Shown here: positions 17,995 through 26,818 of the stretch, one piece after another
How the letters are laid out: every line of letters starts with the position of its first letter
Position numbering within the stretch: position 1 is the first letter of the stretch
Source of the DNA: Actinobacteria bacterium OV450
GTDB taxonomy: Bacteria > Actinomycetota > Actinomycetes > Streptomycetales > Streptomycetaceae
Assembly (NCBI GenBank): GCA_001298555.1
Contig: LJCW01000175.1
Location: 1-64,000 of the forward strand
Reading direction: 5' to 3'
DNA: 64,000 nt
The notes under the pieces: model-generated
Databases searched by the model: none
What the model saw: the letters and a program-made list of their open reading frames with translations, nothing else
What the model was told of the DNA's origin: nothing
Position numbers and translations under genes: made by a program

Positions 17995-18394
17995 TCGGCT
18001 TATCGGCTGATCTTTCGTCGCATCGCAGCTACCGGGCTGCCCTCACCGGCCTAACAGCCCCCGCCTTGTCGGGCAGATCGGGAAGGCCGGGGCGAAGCAC
18101 ACAGCTCCGCGTGCCAGCGCCTGGGCTGCCGGGGCTCCTGGCCACGGAGTGCGCCAGCCTCCGATAGAGCCGCTGGACCAGGCCTGCAGACCATTGGCGA
18201 GCGGACGGCGCAGCAGAGTGATCGTGGTCCGGATGTCCGAGGGCGAGCGGGGCGGGCAGGTGGCAGAGGCTTGCCCCGCCCCATGCCACCCAAGCCCAAG
18301 CCGCATAGGGTGCGATCAAGTTCGCAGGCCAGGGGGCAGGCACGCCTGGGCTAGGGTGTGAAAGTGGATCTTGTTTGTTCATGATCACCTGTTG
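17995..18394. other. Intergenic region upstream of the toxin operon
   Basis: No gene is supported. The first 60 bp next to the SseB-like gene are relatively AT-rich and presumably contain the operon promoter. The remainder has no coding signal. Confidence 0.4.
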
Positions 18395-18795
18395 TGGGAC
18401 GTGGTGATCTGACGAATGGCCAGTGGCCTGGCTTGAGTTGTTGCTGCCGACGGGCCTCAGGCCGGGCCGTCCCCAGGCGTGAAGGCAGCGGCAGCTGATC
18501 GACGGCCGCGGGCGGCGGACCCGGACCGGCGCTCCCTGGCGGGAGATGCCCGAACGCTACGGGCCATGGGCCCGGATCCTCACCCAGCTCCAGGCCGAAC
18601 TGACGCCCAGGGCCTGACCACCCAGGACGGGGACATCGATTCCAGCGTCTGCCGGGCCCACCAGCACGCCGCCCGAGCGGCGAAAAGGGGGCCTTCAGAA
18701 GGAGCCGCCTGGCGGCGTCTATGTCGAACCGGCCGACCACGGCCTCGGATCCTCCGGCGGCGGACTGACTACGATCACGAGGGCGGGGTCATGAG
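18395..18795 (+). pseudogene. Decayed IS427-group IS5-family transposase
   Basis: The plus strand carries transposase pieces in three frames: GAPWREMPERYGPW, then ILTQLQAE, then AHQHAARAAKRG (first catalytic Asp region, now IDSSVCR), and PADHGLGSSGGGLTT. The order matches the transposase at 20-864, but a stop after QAELTPRA and several frameshifts make it non-functional. No clear terminal repeats remain. Confidence 0.65.
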
Positions 18796-18857
18796 GGTTC
18801 ACCATCCCATCAGACCGACCCCATCGCAGGACTTGCCTGCACTCACTGCTGGGGATC

Positions 18858-19060
18858 AGCCGCCCGTGCCGTGCAGCGGCTCCCCCACTGCTGGCGCACC
18901 CAAGCTTTGCCATGGCTACCAGGAAGCTCTCCACGTCACCGCCATCCTGAGTCTGGGACCGGCGATGCCTGGTGGCCCCCTCTCGTCATCCGCCCATAAC
19001 ACTGAGGAGTTGCGGTGATGGTTCACTTACCGGACAGCTGGTGGGTGGCCGGGGAGAGGA
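18858..19060 (+). repeat. 190-bp dispersed repeat, copy B
   Basis: This copy is related to 6885-7075 in the same orientation, ending in the same GAGGAGTT ribosome binding site and MVHLPDSWW start codons (GTG 19015, ATG 19018). Downstream the frame continues as nonsense into an alpha/beta hydrolase fragment read in another frame. The two copies bracket about 12 kb that includes the whole RHS toxin locus. Confidence 0.7.
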
Positions 19061-19084
19061 TCTCGGCATCATCCTGCGTCATGA

Positions 19085-19340
19085 CGGAGCCGCCAGGACG
19101 GCCCCTGGCGCCCCCTCCTCCTGCTCATCCACGGGTCGGCGTCCTCGGCCCGCGCGTGGACTCCCATGGTCCCGCTGCTCCCGGCGAGCCACTGCGTCCT
19201 CCGGATAAACCTCCTCGGGCACGGCCGGTCGACCAAGCCGGCGGAGGGCAGTCGGGAACCGGTCGAGCAGGATTCACTGGTGCGGCTCGGGATCCCGCTC
19301 CGGCCGGCGCCCGCGCGGAGTCCGCATCATCCGGGGTCAT
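19085..19340 (+). pseudogene. N-terminal fragment of an alpha/beta hydrolase
   Basis: The plus strand encodes RPLLLLIHGSASSARAW, then TPMVPLLPASHCVLRINLLG and HGRSTKP. This is the hallmark beta3/oxyanion HG-x-G region and the following strand of alpha/beta hydrolases. The nucleophile elbow and the rest of the domain are missing, and the frame stops near 19340, converging on the MFS gene. No start codon is obvious. Confidence 0.6.
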
Positions 19341-20641
19341 GACGCGTTCAGCACACCCGGCACACCTTCCGCGGCGGGATCCTGGGAGGGCGGACGATCC
19401 GTGCCGCCGTCCGGGGCGGCGGCACGCAGCGCCGCCTCGACCCGGCGGTTGCTGGTCATGGATGCCGTGACGGCCGTCATCGCCAGCAGGAGGCCTGCGG
19501 CTGCGAACAGCGGAGTGCGGACGTCGTAGACGGTGGCCAGCCAACCGCCGAGGAACGCCCCGACGGGGGCGGCGCACATGGCCAGCATGCGGGAGGTGGA
19601 GGCTACCCGGCCCATCAGGGGGGCCGGGACGATCGCCTGCCGGAGGGACGGCGCGAGCACCATCGTGGCGCCCATGCCGGCCCCGCAGACGGCGAGCGCC
19701 AGCCCAGCCACGTACGGGTTCGGGGCGGCGGCCAGGCCCAGGATGGCGAGCCCTTCGAGGGCGGCCGTGCAGGTCAGTGCGGTGCCGGTGCCGAGCCGTC
19801 GGCCGAGGTGCGAGGCGATGCCCGCGCCGAGCAGGCCGCCGGTGGCCTCCGCGGTGAGGAGCAGGCCGAAGCCGTGGGTGTCGATGCCGAGGCGGTCGTG
19901 CGCGAAGAGGGCCAGGACGGTCTCCACGGCGAGGTAGGCGACGTTCCCGACCGCCGGGCGGAGCGCGAGCCCGAGCAGCACCCGGTCCCGGAAGACGTAC
20001 GAGGCCCCGGCCCGCGCCTCCCGGAGCAGCGACTCCCGTACCTCCGGCACGGGCCGGGGCACGGCGGGCAGCGTACGTACGAGCAGTGCGGACAAGGCGA
20101 ACGACACCGCGTCGGCGAGCAGCGGCACCGCCCGCCCGAGCGCGAGCAGCGCACTGCCCGCAGGCGGTCCCGCGAAACCGGACATGGCGGTCTGGGCGCC
20201 GCGCAGGCGGGAGTTGGCTCGCTCCAGAAGTGCGGGGTCGCGGTGGAGCAGGTCCGGCAGGTACGCCGTGGCGGCCGTGTCGAAGAAGAGTCCGCCGACG
20301 CCGAGCAGGAAGGCCACGGCTGCGAGCAGCGGGATGCTCAGTACGTCGAGCACGGCAGCCGCAGCGGGTATCGCGAGCAGCACCGCACGTGCCGCGTCCA
20401 CGACCCACATCGTGCGCCGTCGGTCCCAGCGGTCCACCAGCGCACCGCCGAGCACTCCGAAGAGCAGCCAGGGCAGCGTCCCCGCGGCTGTGACGACGGC
20501 GAGCGCCATGGGGTCCTGCGTCAGCGTCAGCGCGATGAGCGGTAGCGCGGCGTGCGAGACCCCGTCGCCGAGCGAGGAGACCGTCTGAGCGGTCCACAGC
20601 CGTCCGAACCCGGTCGGAAGCTTCCCGGTCCCTTGGGTCAC
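19337..20641 (-). CDS. MFS transporter, probable drug exporter
   Basis: A 434-residue membrane protein with about 12 hydrophobic segments. It has the MFS loop-2/3 signature DRWDRRRTMWVVDAAR at about residue 70 and the N-terminal FGRLWTAQTVSSLGDGV pattern typical of the enterobactin/macrolide-exporter-like (DHA3) branch. It probably exports a small toxic compound. The GTG start overlaps the stop of the ArsR-family gene by four bases (20638-20641), so the two are co-translated from the promoter upstream of the regulator. No periplasmic partner is encoded nearby. Confidence 0.85.
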   Translation of the reverse strand: MTQGTGKLPTGFGRLWTAQTVSSLGDGVSHAALPLIALTLTQDPMALAVVTAAGTLPWLLFGVLGGALVDRWDRRRTMWVVDAARAVLLAIPAAAAVLDVLSIPLLAAVAFLLGVGGLFFDTAATAYLPDLLHRDPALLERANSRLRGAQTAMSGFAGPPAGSALLALGRAVPLLADAVSFALSALLVRTLPAVPRPVPEVRESLLREARAGASYVFRDRVLLGLALRPAVGNVAYLAVETVLALFAHDRLGIDTHGFGLLLTAEATGGLLGAGIASHLGRRLGTGTALTCTAALEGLAILGLAAAPNPYVAGLALAVCGAGMGATMVLAPSLRQAIVPAPLMGRVASTSRMLAMCAAPVGAFLGGWLATVYDVRTPLFAAAGLLLAMTAVTASMTSNRRVEAALRAAAPDGGTDRPPSQDPAAEGVPGVLNAS

Positions 20642-21174
20642 TTGGCGTCTCCTTCCGCCTGCGCGCGCTGCGCCGGCCGGAACAGGGCGATGGCGAGGGA
20701 CACGTCCGGCAGCGAGGGATCGGACAGTTCCCGGTACTCGTCCGCCAGAGCATCCAACCGTGCCCCCAGTTCCGCGAACTGCTCCTCGGTGAGCCGCAGG
20801 TGCGCCATCCGCACCTGCCGACCGTCCACCGGCGACGCCTCCAGGTCCGCCACGACGTGCCGCATCAGCACGTCCGGCCCTCCCTCACCCGGATCCGGCA
20901 GCACGATCGCCCGCGCGGCCATCGCGTAGTACCGCTCGGTGACACCCCGGACCTTCCGCGTCCGCACCACCTTCACCAGGCCGGCCCGCTCCAGCAGCCG
21001 CACGTGATAGCTGGAACTCCCCTTCGCCAGGCCGACCCGCTCGGCGATCTGCGTGATCGTCGCCGGCTCGAAGCGGAGCACGGCCATGATGCGGTGACGC
21101 GTGAGATTGGAGACGGCGCGCAGTTGCTCGTCGGTGGTGACGTGAAACGCCTCGGGAAGATCATCGGTAGCCAT
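20638..21174 (-). CDS. ArsR-family winged-helix repressor controlling the MFS gene
   Basis: A 178-residue protein with an ArsR-type winged helix at about residues 15-90: LTRHRIMAVLRFEPATITQI, then the recognition helix GLAKGSSSYHVRLLERAGLV and the wing RTRKVRGVTERYY. A C-terminal helical region suits dimerisation or ligand binding. No metal-binding Cys pair is seen in the recognition helix, so the inducer is probably an organic molecule. A perfect inverted repeat lies 5 bp upstream of the start, implying autoregulation of this two-gene operon. ATG 21174 is chosen because the longer upstream frame would run through the operator. Confidence 0.85.
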   Translation of the reverse strand: MATDDLPEAFHVTTDEQLRAVSNLTRHRIMAVLRFEPATITQIAERVGLAKGSSSYHVRLLERAGLVKVVRTRKVRGVTERYYAMAARAIVLPDPGEGGPDVLMRHVVADLEASPVDGRQVRMAHLRLTEEQFAELGARLDALADEYRELSDPSLPDVSLAIALFRPAQRAQAEGDAK

Positions 21175-21178
21175 GCGA

Positions 21179-21206
21179 GCAATGGTCAACGATTCTTGAC
21201 CATTGC
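21179..21206. promoter_or_regulatory. Perfect 11-bp inverted repeat, probable ArsR operator
   Basis: GCAATGGTCAA and TTGACCATTGC form exact 11-bp arms around a 6-bp spacer, immediately upstream of the ArsR-family start at 21174. The position would block initiation or elongation of the ArsR/MFS operon. Confidence 0.75.
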
Positions 21207-21284
21207 GCAACGGGTTTGCGCCCTTCGCTTCCCGACGACCCGGCCGGCAAGGATCACGGGCGAATCCGGAGCTGGAGTTGGAGC

Positions 21285-21315
<31 letters not shown>

Positions 21316-21546
21316 TTCCTGACACAGTCTTTGACCCTGCCGCGCGCGTGGCTTCCCGCCGACGGATACTGAGTGCCTCACACCCTCACGGGACAGGCCC
21401 ACCGTCCTGTCCCGGTGGTACTCCGCTCTGCCGGGCTCCTGCTCAAGTGATGGCCATGGCGGCCCTGCGAGAGCCCTGGGTGCGATCACCCCTTACTCCC
21501 TCCGCGGACATAAGCCGGCCGGTCAGAGCGGAGCAAGGGAGCGCCC

Positions 21547-22118
21547 ATGAGCGAACGACCTCCGGAACCCCCTGCCAAGGCGCCCTCCGACATCGCTGCG
21601 CGCAGGAGGCGCGGCCGACGGTGGAACAACGTCTTCACCGGCCTTGCCGTCGTAGCCGCATTCGCCTCGCTGTGGTTCTCCTGGCAAAGCGTCAAAGCCC
21701 AGCAAACACAGACGGAGAAGTACGGCCAGGAGCTGGTCCTGGCCGTCGTCAGCAAGGTCGGCTGGTGGCTTGCCAGCGAGGACAACGTGACCCAGAAACT
21801 GGAAATCGAGAACCGAAGCCTGAGCCCCGTCTGCGAAGTCACGCTCGACCTCGTGGACTCCGGCGGCACGGTCGTCCGCAGCGCCAGCCCCGGCGACCTC
21901 ATGGCATGCCAACGAGCAGTCATGGACGAAAGGGAATCCCCGAAGTCGACCAGCCCTACCTACACGCCCGCCTCAGCCTCACCGACCCCAACGGAAACCA
22001 CTGGATCCTCACACACCAGCGGAATATCGAAAAGGTCGACTCGCTGAAGCACGATCCGAACACCATCCCCCTCAACGAGAAGGGCTTCACCCTGGAACTG
22101 GTGACGGCCTGCGGCTGA
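21547..22118 (+). pseudogene. Membrane-anchored hypothetical protein with a -1 frameshift
   Basis: From ATG 21547 (AGGGAG-type site upstream) the protein has a basic N-terminus, one transmembrane helix (VFTGLAVVAAFASLWFSW, about residues 29-46) and an extracytoplasmic or cytoplasmic domain with TQKLEIENRSLSPVCEVTLD. Coding bias leaves this frame at about 21925-21935 and continues in the -1 frame as KGIPEVDQPYLHARLSLTDP and GFTLELVTACG, with a stop at 22118. Joined, it would be about 190 residues. The break is either a natural inactivating indel, a base-calling error or a slip at GAAAGGG. No family is recognised. Confidence 0.55.
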
Positions 22119-22285
22119 CGCACGAGCAGCGGACAACACGGCACAGGCCGTCCCGAATCACGGCGAGCGCCTGGTCCCGGTCCCGGGCGAAGGCGGCCGT
22201 GCAGGCGGTGCTGCAGAGCATCTGCGCGAAGGCAGCGGGCTGGACTTCCGTGGCAAAGCCGCCGGCCGGCCTCTACGCGGGCGGG

Positions 22286-22816
22286 TCAGCCGGCCGGACC
22301 CGCGCCGGATCCGTTCTGCTTCATGCATGCGTCATCAAATGCCGTGAAGGTGATCACGCCCCCCTCCCCGAAATACCGGTACTCCGCCACCATGCTCCAG
22401 CCGCGCTGGGTGAGCAGCACCCTCGCCTCGCCGATGGAACCGTCCTTGCCCTTGCGCTCCGTCCGCCCCTGGGACTGCCGCCACTCGCGCGCCCCCAGGG
22501 CACGCACCGCCACATCCAAGCTGGTGGCGTCGAGGGAAGCGGACTTGCTCCCGAAGCCCTTGGCAGAGACGGCGCACGACGGCTGCCCGTCGGCTCTGTT
22601 CGGGGCGTATTCCAGGGCGCTCGCCGGAACGCCCGCGGCTGCGGCCGAGTCGCCGATGTCGGCGCGCACAACCTCCTTCGTGAGCGGCCCGGTGCCCTCA
22701 GGCCGCGGTGATGCCGGCGCCGCGGCCTCCCCGGCGCCCCCAGCGCCCGCGCCGCAGCCTGCGGCTCCGAGCGCGATGACTGCTGCCGCGGCAGCAGTCC
22801 ATATTTTCCTGCACAC
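22286..22816 (-). CDS. Putative lipoprotein
   Basis: A 176-residue exported protein. GTG 22816 is chosen because GGGAGGGG sits six bases upstream, and it gives a short signal peptide (MCRKIWTAAAAAVIALGAAG) ending in a lipobox whose next residue is Cys at about 21, followed by a Gly/Ala/Pro linker. The mature domain (residues 50-170) contains one further Cys pair, SCAVSAKGFGSKS and DDACMK, probably a disulfide. It would be anchored on the outer face of the membrane. No enzymatic motif is recognised. Many Streptomyces lipoproteins of this size have unknown roles. Confidence 0.7.
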   Translation of the reverse strand: MCRKIWTAAAAAVIALGAAGCGAGAGGAGEAAAPASPRPEGTGPLTKEVVRADIGDSAAAAGVPASALEYAPNRADGQPSCAVSAKGFGSKSASLDATSLDVAVRALGAREWRQSQGRTERKGKDGSIGEARVLLTQRGWSMVAEYRYFGEGGVITFTAFDDACMKQNGSGAGPAG

Positions 22817-23029
22817 AGTCGTCCCCTCCCAGGTCATGGGCGTCATGCCCCGATGATCAAAGCAGGAGTGCGCCTCGTTCCTGTAACGCCTCACCTCTGA
22901 CGAAGGGGTACGGTTCGTGGATCTCCCTCTTGCCTGGCCGCTGAATCTTCCACGCGTATTGCTTTGTCTTCCGGGATGCTCCTTTGAGGTTCGAGCCTTC
23001 ATCTCTCGGCCCCGGCCGAGAGCCAGGTC

Positions 23030-23240
23030 CGCGGCACGGCCTCGTCGAGCGTCTGAGCCAGGACCTCGACGTCGCCACGGAGAACCCCGCCCCCATGGCG
23101 GAGATCGTCACGAACCTCGAGCAGGGCCTGGCCGAGCGCGGCTGGCAGTCCGGGTGATCTACGTGGACGCGCTCTTGGCCCGCCTGATGGCCATCGACCC
23201 GGACACCGGCGAGGACGTGTTCGTCAAGGTGTCTTGGGGT
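23030..23240 (+). pseudogene. Fragment of an AbiEii-type nucleotidyltransferase toxin
   Basis: The plus strand reads VERLSQDLDVATENPAPMAE, then GLAERGWQ and a stop at 23157. Another frame continues with ARLMAIDPDTGEDVFV. This is the S-x-DID-x-x-T active-site segment and next strands of AbiEii/DUF1814 nucleotidyltransferases, with the second Asp retained. N- and C-terminal parts are lost and one frameshift is present, so it is a remnant of a phage-defence-type toxin. It overlaps the end of the convergent XRE gene. Confidence 0.55.
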
Positions 23241-24096
23241 GCGGGAGGTGCGCCGGGCTGTCGTGTGCTGTGCCGTCGGACTCGGTGTGTGCGAGTGCGG
23301 CGAGGAGGCGCAGTTTCTCGTCGCTGTCGCTGTGCTTGTCGGGGTAGTAGACGACGAGGATGACGTCGTCGATGGGGAGTTTGTCCCGGTGGAGGCGTAG
23401 TTCACCTACGACGGGGTGGTGGACCGTGGTCGTGCCTCCGTCGAGGCTGCGGACGTCGTGGCGGGCCCACAGGGTACGGAACCGCTGACTGGACAGTGCG
23501 AGTTCTCCGACGAGCTCGACGAACCGGGGGTCGTCGGTGTCGTCCCCGATGGTGGTGCGAAGGGCGGCGACGAAATCGGCGGTGGCTTTCGTCCAGTCCT
23601 GGTGGAAGGCCTGTTCCTCGGGATCAAGGAGGAGAGAGCGCAGCCGGTTCTGGCCGGGCCGCAGCCGGGGGGAGAGCGCGAGGGCCATGGGGTTGGAGGC
23701 CAGGACATCGAACGCGCGCCCTTCGACGAACGCGGGGATCTGAAGGTGGGCGAGCAGCTCGTGCACCCGCGCCGGTACGTGCTCGGGCCGCTTGCGGCGT
23801 GGCGCCCTGGGGCGTGCCGCTGCGAGGCCGAGCAGATACGTCCGCTCGATGTCGTCGAGCCGCAGGACGCGCGCGAGTGATCCGAGCACCTGGGGTGAGG
23901 GGTTCTTGTCACGGCCCCGTTCCAGGCGCAGGTAGTAGTCGGGACTGATTCCGGCCAGCAAGGCGACTTCCTCACGGCGCAGGCCGGGCACGCGGCGGTT
24001 GCCGCCGGGCGGGATTCCTGCCTGCGCCGGGGAGACCAGCTCACGTCGGGCACGGAGGTAGCTGCCGAGCCGGTTGCCGGAGTCCTCATCCTTCAT
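23224..24096 (-). CDS. XRE-family regulator with MmyB-like ligand-binding domain
   Basis: A 290-residue protein. Residues 8-90 are an XRE helix-turn-helix of the form LRREEVALLAGISPDYYLRL, followed by ERGRDKNPSPQVLGSLARVL. The rest is the MmyB-like C-terminal domain (ANPMALALSPRLRPGQN-type segment, FVELVGELALSSQRFRTLWA, and HPVVGELRLHRDKLPI near the end), which binds fatty-acid-like ligands in structures of this family. In Streptomyces such regulators usually control a divergent SDR or oxidoreductase gene. An SDR gene lies 189 bp away in the opposite direction, so it is the likely target. Confidence 0.88.
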   Translation of the reverse strand: MKDEDSGNRLGSYLRARRELVSPAQAGIPPGGNRRVPGLRREEVALLAGISPDYYLRLERGRDKNPSPQVLGSLARVLRLDDIERTYLLGLAAARPRAPRRKRPEHVPARVHELLAHLQIPAFVEGRAFDVLASNPMALALSPRLRPGQNRLRSLLLDPEEQAFHQDWTKATADFVAALRTTIGDDTDDPRFVELVGELALSSQRFRTLWARHDVRSLDGGTTTVHHPVVGELRLHRDKLPIDDVILVVYYPDKHSDSDEKLRLLAALAHTESDGTAHDSPAHLPHPKTP

Positions 24097-24285
24097 ACCG
24101 CCACCGTAATGCGGTGCGCGTGTCTCAGAGGGGGCCCTGGCAGGACCAGGGAAGACCCGGGCCCCGCCACACCCCGCGAACACCGTCAAGACTGCGGTGA
24201 CACCGTTTCGAAAGAGACGGAGAACATCACCGTCTGCGCGGCGGGCCTGAACGCCGTCGGCGCCCTGGACTGAAGGGAAGATCTC

Positions 24286-25047
24286 GTGGATCTCTCCAAC
24301 CGCACCGTTGTCATCGTCGGCGGAACCTCGGGGATCGGAAGAGAGGTGGCCCGCCGGTTCGCCGCAGCGGGCAGCAGCGTGGCCGTCGGCGGCCGCAGCC
24401 CACAGGCACTCTCGGAACTCGACGGGGAAGGTTTCGGCACGTTCGGTGTCGACGTCACGGACAGTGCCTCCGTCGCATCCTTTCGGGATGCCGTGCTCGC
24501 CCGGTACCCCGAGCTGGACACCGTGGTGACCATGTCGGGGGTCATGCTCCTGGAGGACCTGCGCGACCCCGCGCACTTCGGGGCGGCCAAGACGACGATC
24601 GACACCAACCTGCTCGGCACCATCCGGGTCATCGACGCCTTCACCCCCCACCTGGTCCAGCGCGGCGCCGGCACCTTCATCACCGTCACCTCCGGAATCG
24701 CTTTCCTGCCGTTCCCGCCCATGCCCAGCTACGCCGCCTCGAAGGCCGCAGTGCACGCCTACTCCGAGGCACTGCGCGCGCAGCTCGACGGCACCGGTGT
24801 CGGCGTCGTCGAGCTCGTCCCCGCGGCTGTCGCCACAGCAGGACAGGAAAAGGTGAACCCGCACGCGCTGCCGCTCGACGAATTCGCCACCGAGGTCATG
24901 CACCTGCTCTCGGAGAACCCCACCCCTCACGAAATCCTCGTGAAGGGCGTCCTCATGCACCGCTGGGCCGAACGCGACGGCACCTACGACGACCTCGTCG
25001 CACAGCGCTCCCAGGCCCTGGCCATGCTCCCCAGCCGCGAAGGCTGA
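24286..25047 (+). CDS. SDR-family oxidoreductase, probable target of the divergent XRE regulator
   Basis: A 253-residue NAD(P)-dependent short-chain dehydrogenase. It has the TGxxxGxG-type motif VGGTSGIGREVA at residues 11-22, the D61-type adenine pocket (GVDVTD), and an NNAG-like segment replaced by VVTMSGVM. The catalytic Ser (VTSGIAF) and Tyr-x3-Lys (YAASK) are present. The altered NNAG motif (TMSG) is found in the DltE-like subgroup. GTG 24286 is preceded by GGGAAG. The substrate is unknown. Small XRE/SDR pairs of this kind are common in streptomycetes and are usually induced by the SDR substrate. Confidence 0.88.
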   Translation: MDLSNRTVVIVGGTSGIGREVARRFAAAGSSVAVGGRSPQALSELDGEGFGTFGVDVTDSASVASFRDAVLARYPELDTVVTMSGVMLLEDLRDPAHFGAAKTTIDTNLLGTIRVIDAFTPHLVQRGAGTFITVTSGIAFLPFPPMPSYAASKAAVHAYSEALRAQLDGTGVGVVELVPAAVATAGQEKVNPHALPLDEFATEVMHLLSENPTPHEILVKGVLMHRWAERDGTYDDLVAQRSQALAMLPSREG

Positions 25048-25159
25048 CGCCCCTCCCCCGCCGGCAGCCTCCTCGGTCACTGCCTCCTGACGGCCAACGG
25101 GCAGCCAGATGTCCTGGATACACCGAACCCCGCCCCCGCGACCCACCCTGCCGGGCGCC

Positions 25160-25250
25160 GACAGTTCAGTGCCAGACGTCTGCGGGGACGAGCAGACTGG
25201 TAAGTCGGCGATCGCCTCCGGGGAGGGCTTGAAGCAGCGGCGGACGTTCT
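25160..25250 (+). repeat. IS left-end repeat, copy 1
   Basis: The block GGGCTTGAAGCAGCGGCGGA, continuing into CGTTCTCC, is shared exactly with 28340-28380, and the preceding 50 bp are also similar. Here it sits directly before a decayed IS5-type transposase start (25250-25510), which identifies it as the end of that IS family. Confidence 0.6.
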
Positions 25251-25510
25251 CCAGTATCAAGCCCCTGGCTGGTGTGATTACGGCGTCGGAGCCTCCGCGG
25301 ATGAGTCCGTTCACCGGGCTGAGCCCGCGGCAGTTCAACAAGCTGATCAGCGCACTGCGGCGCGAGGGTGCCGCCCCCGTCCGCAGGGCGCTGACCGTGG
25401 TCACTGCCGCTGGCAGATCGGGTCCTGCTGGTTACCGCGTACGGGCGCACGAGCCACACTCTGGGGCAACCGGCGCCGCTGTTCGGGTTCGAAACCGGCT
25501 GCAGGGATGA
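25250..25510 (+). pseudogene. 5' fragment of an IS5-family transposase
   Basis: The plus strand encodes MSPFTGLSPRQFNKLISALR, then, after a frameshift near 25390, PWSLPLADRVLLVTAYGRTS and QPAPLFGF. This matches the N-terminal helix-turn-helix region of Tnp4-type IS5 transposases. The catalytic domain is absent. The second frame runs without interruption into the next gene (25524), so the IS break point lies at its 5' end. Confidence 0.6.
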
Positions 25511-25523
25511 CGTCTTTGAAATT

Positions 25524-25937
25524 GTGATCGGATACACCCTTGATGGCCATGTCGAAGAAAGCACGATCATCTTCGAGTGCACTCCGCCGACAGTCGGCGT
25601 GATCATGGCCGCGCTGGCGGGTGACCTGTCGACACTGGCCCGGGACGTGCTGCTGCAGACGTTGTGGTTCGTTGCTGCGGGTTCCGGCGGCTACGGGCCG
25701 ACCGCGGAAGGCACGGGCCTTGGCGAGGGGTGCAGGCACCACGTTCAGGAAGGATTCTGGAGGCTTGTCCAGATCGGGTTCACGGGTACTGCTGAAGACG
25801 CCGAAACGGTGGCGGACATCTGTGAGTCCTTCGGGCTGGGCGGTGACGAAGCGGTCTTCTATCAGGCCGAGCTTCGCGAGCGTGTGCGCGAAGACCAAGC
25901 GCGGGCGACGCGTCTGATGCTCCGAACGTCAGGGTAG
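25524..25937 (+). CDS. Hypothetical protein, possibly 5'-truncated by IS insertion
   Basis: A 137-residue acidic soluble protein. The coding bias is continuous from GTG 25524 and extends in frame further upstream into transposase-derived codons, so the true N-terminus may have been replaced. It contains a hydrophobic helix (TVGVIMAALAGDLSTLARDV) and a helical C-terminus rich in Glu and Arg (DEAVFYQAELRERVRED). No family is recognised. No good ribosome binding site precedes the GTG, so expression is doubtful. Confidence 0.45.
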   Translation: MIGYTLDGHVEESTIIFECTPPTVGVIMAALAGDLSTLARDVLLQTLWFVAAGSGGYGPTAEGTGLGEGCRHHVQEGFWRLVQIGFTGTAEDAETVADICESFGLGGDEAVFYQAELRERVREDQARATRLMLRTSG

Positions 25938-26125
25938 TTGGCGGAGGACGAGGTTCGCAGGAGGGCGAAGGAAGCCCGGCCGTAATGAGCGGCGCTTGAT
26001 CAGTTTGATGCGTATGACCTGCCCCGTCGACGGCGTCGGAGCTCCATATCCGCGCCAGCCCCTACGAAACGACAGTGCTGGTCGCCGCCATCAACGCATG
26101 GCTGTGACCGGCACGCGACCACCTC

Positions 26126-26623
26126 TCAGGCCCACACCGCCCTGACCACGGCATGGCCTGCTGCAGCCGCCCGCCCATAGAACCCTTGGAGGCCCCTGTG
26201 ATGGTCAAGGAACTCCTGCCTGACCTGCGCCTCGTCCCCGCCGGCCCAGACGAGCTTGGCACCGGCGACGTTCCACAGCTCGTCGAACGGGACGCGCGCG
26301 AGGAAGCCTGCGGCCTGTGACACCCCAGGCGGCTCCAGAATCCCCAGGGGCGGGTTGGAGGGGTCGGCACCGGCGCTGTGCGTCACCGGGCGCCCGCCGT
26401 AGATCGGCAGCTCCCAAGCATCGCCGGCATCCGCATCAAGGACACCGGCAGCGGCATAGAGGTCATTGACGGAGCCCCAGACCTTGTCTATCGACTCGGC
26501 GATGCCCGCTGCGTACTCGTCGGGGTGGTTCTCCCAGGCCTCCCGCATGAACGCGGCAAGCCAGGTGTGGTCGTCCCGGATCTCGGATTCCGCGACGGCG
26601 CGCATGTGCATGTGGATGCTCAC
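26126..26623 (-). CDS. DUF1877 (YfbM-like) protein
   Basis: A 165-residue cytoplasmic protein with the DUF1877 layout: the N-terminal MSIHMHMRAV strand, a helix with Trp and Asp residues (DKVWGSVNDLYAA), a GGRPV turn about residue 77, the FLARVPFDELW helix and a C-terminal helix ending in FYGRAAAAGHAVV. The family is widespread in bacteria, solved as a small alpha/beta fold, and has no established activity. Many copies lie next to toxin or immunity genes. The gene stands alone here and no operon partner overlaps it. Confidence 0.8.
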   Translation of the reverse strand: MSIHMHMRAVAESEIRDDHTWLAAFMREAWENHPDEYAAGIAESIDKVWGSVNDLYAAAGVLDADAGDAWELPIYGGRPVTHSAGADPSNPPLGILEPPGVSQAAGFLARVPFDELWNVAGAKLVWAGGDEAQVRQEFLDHHRGLQGFYGRAAAAGHAVVRAVWA

Positions 26624-26818
26624 GGCGACGAGTCCTCCCAGTTCGGCGGCCCGCCTGTCGGGCCGAACGGAGAGAACCTAGTCGACGGCACTGACGGTGC
26701 GGTGCGCGCGAGGACGTCGCCCGGCTGTGTCCGGCGCCGTCCTCGCCGGGCAGTCGTGAACGTGATCGGTCCGGCGGCGGGCTGACGCCATGGGCAGTGG
26801 CCGCCGGAGTCTGTCGGG

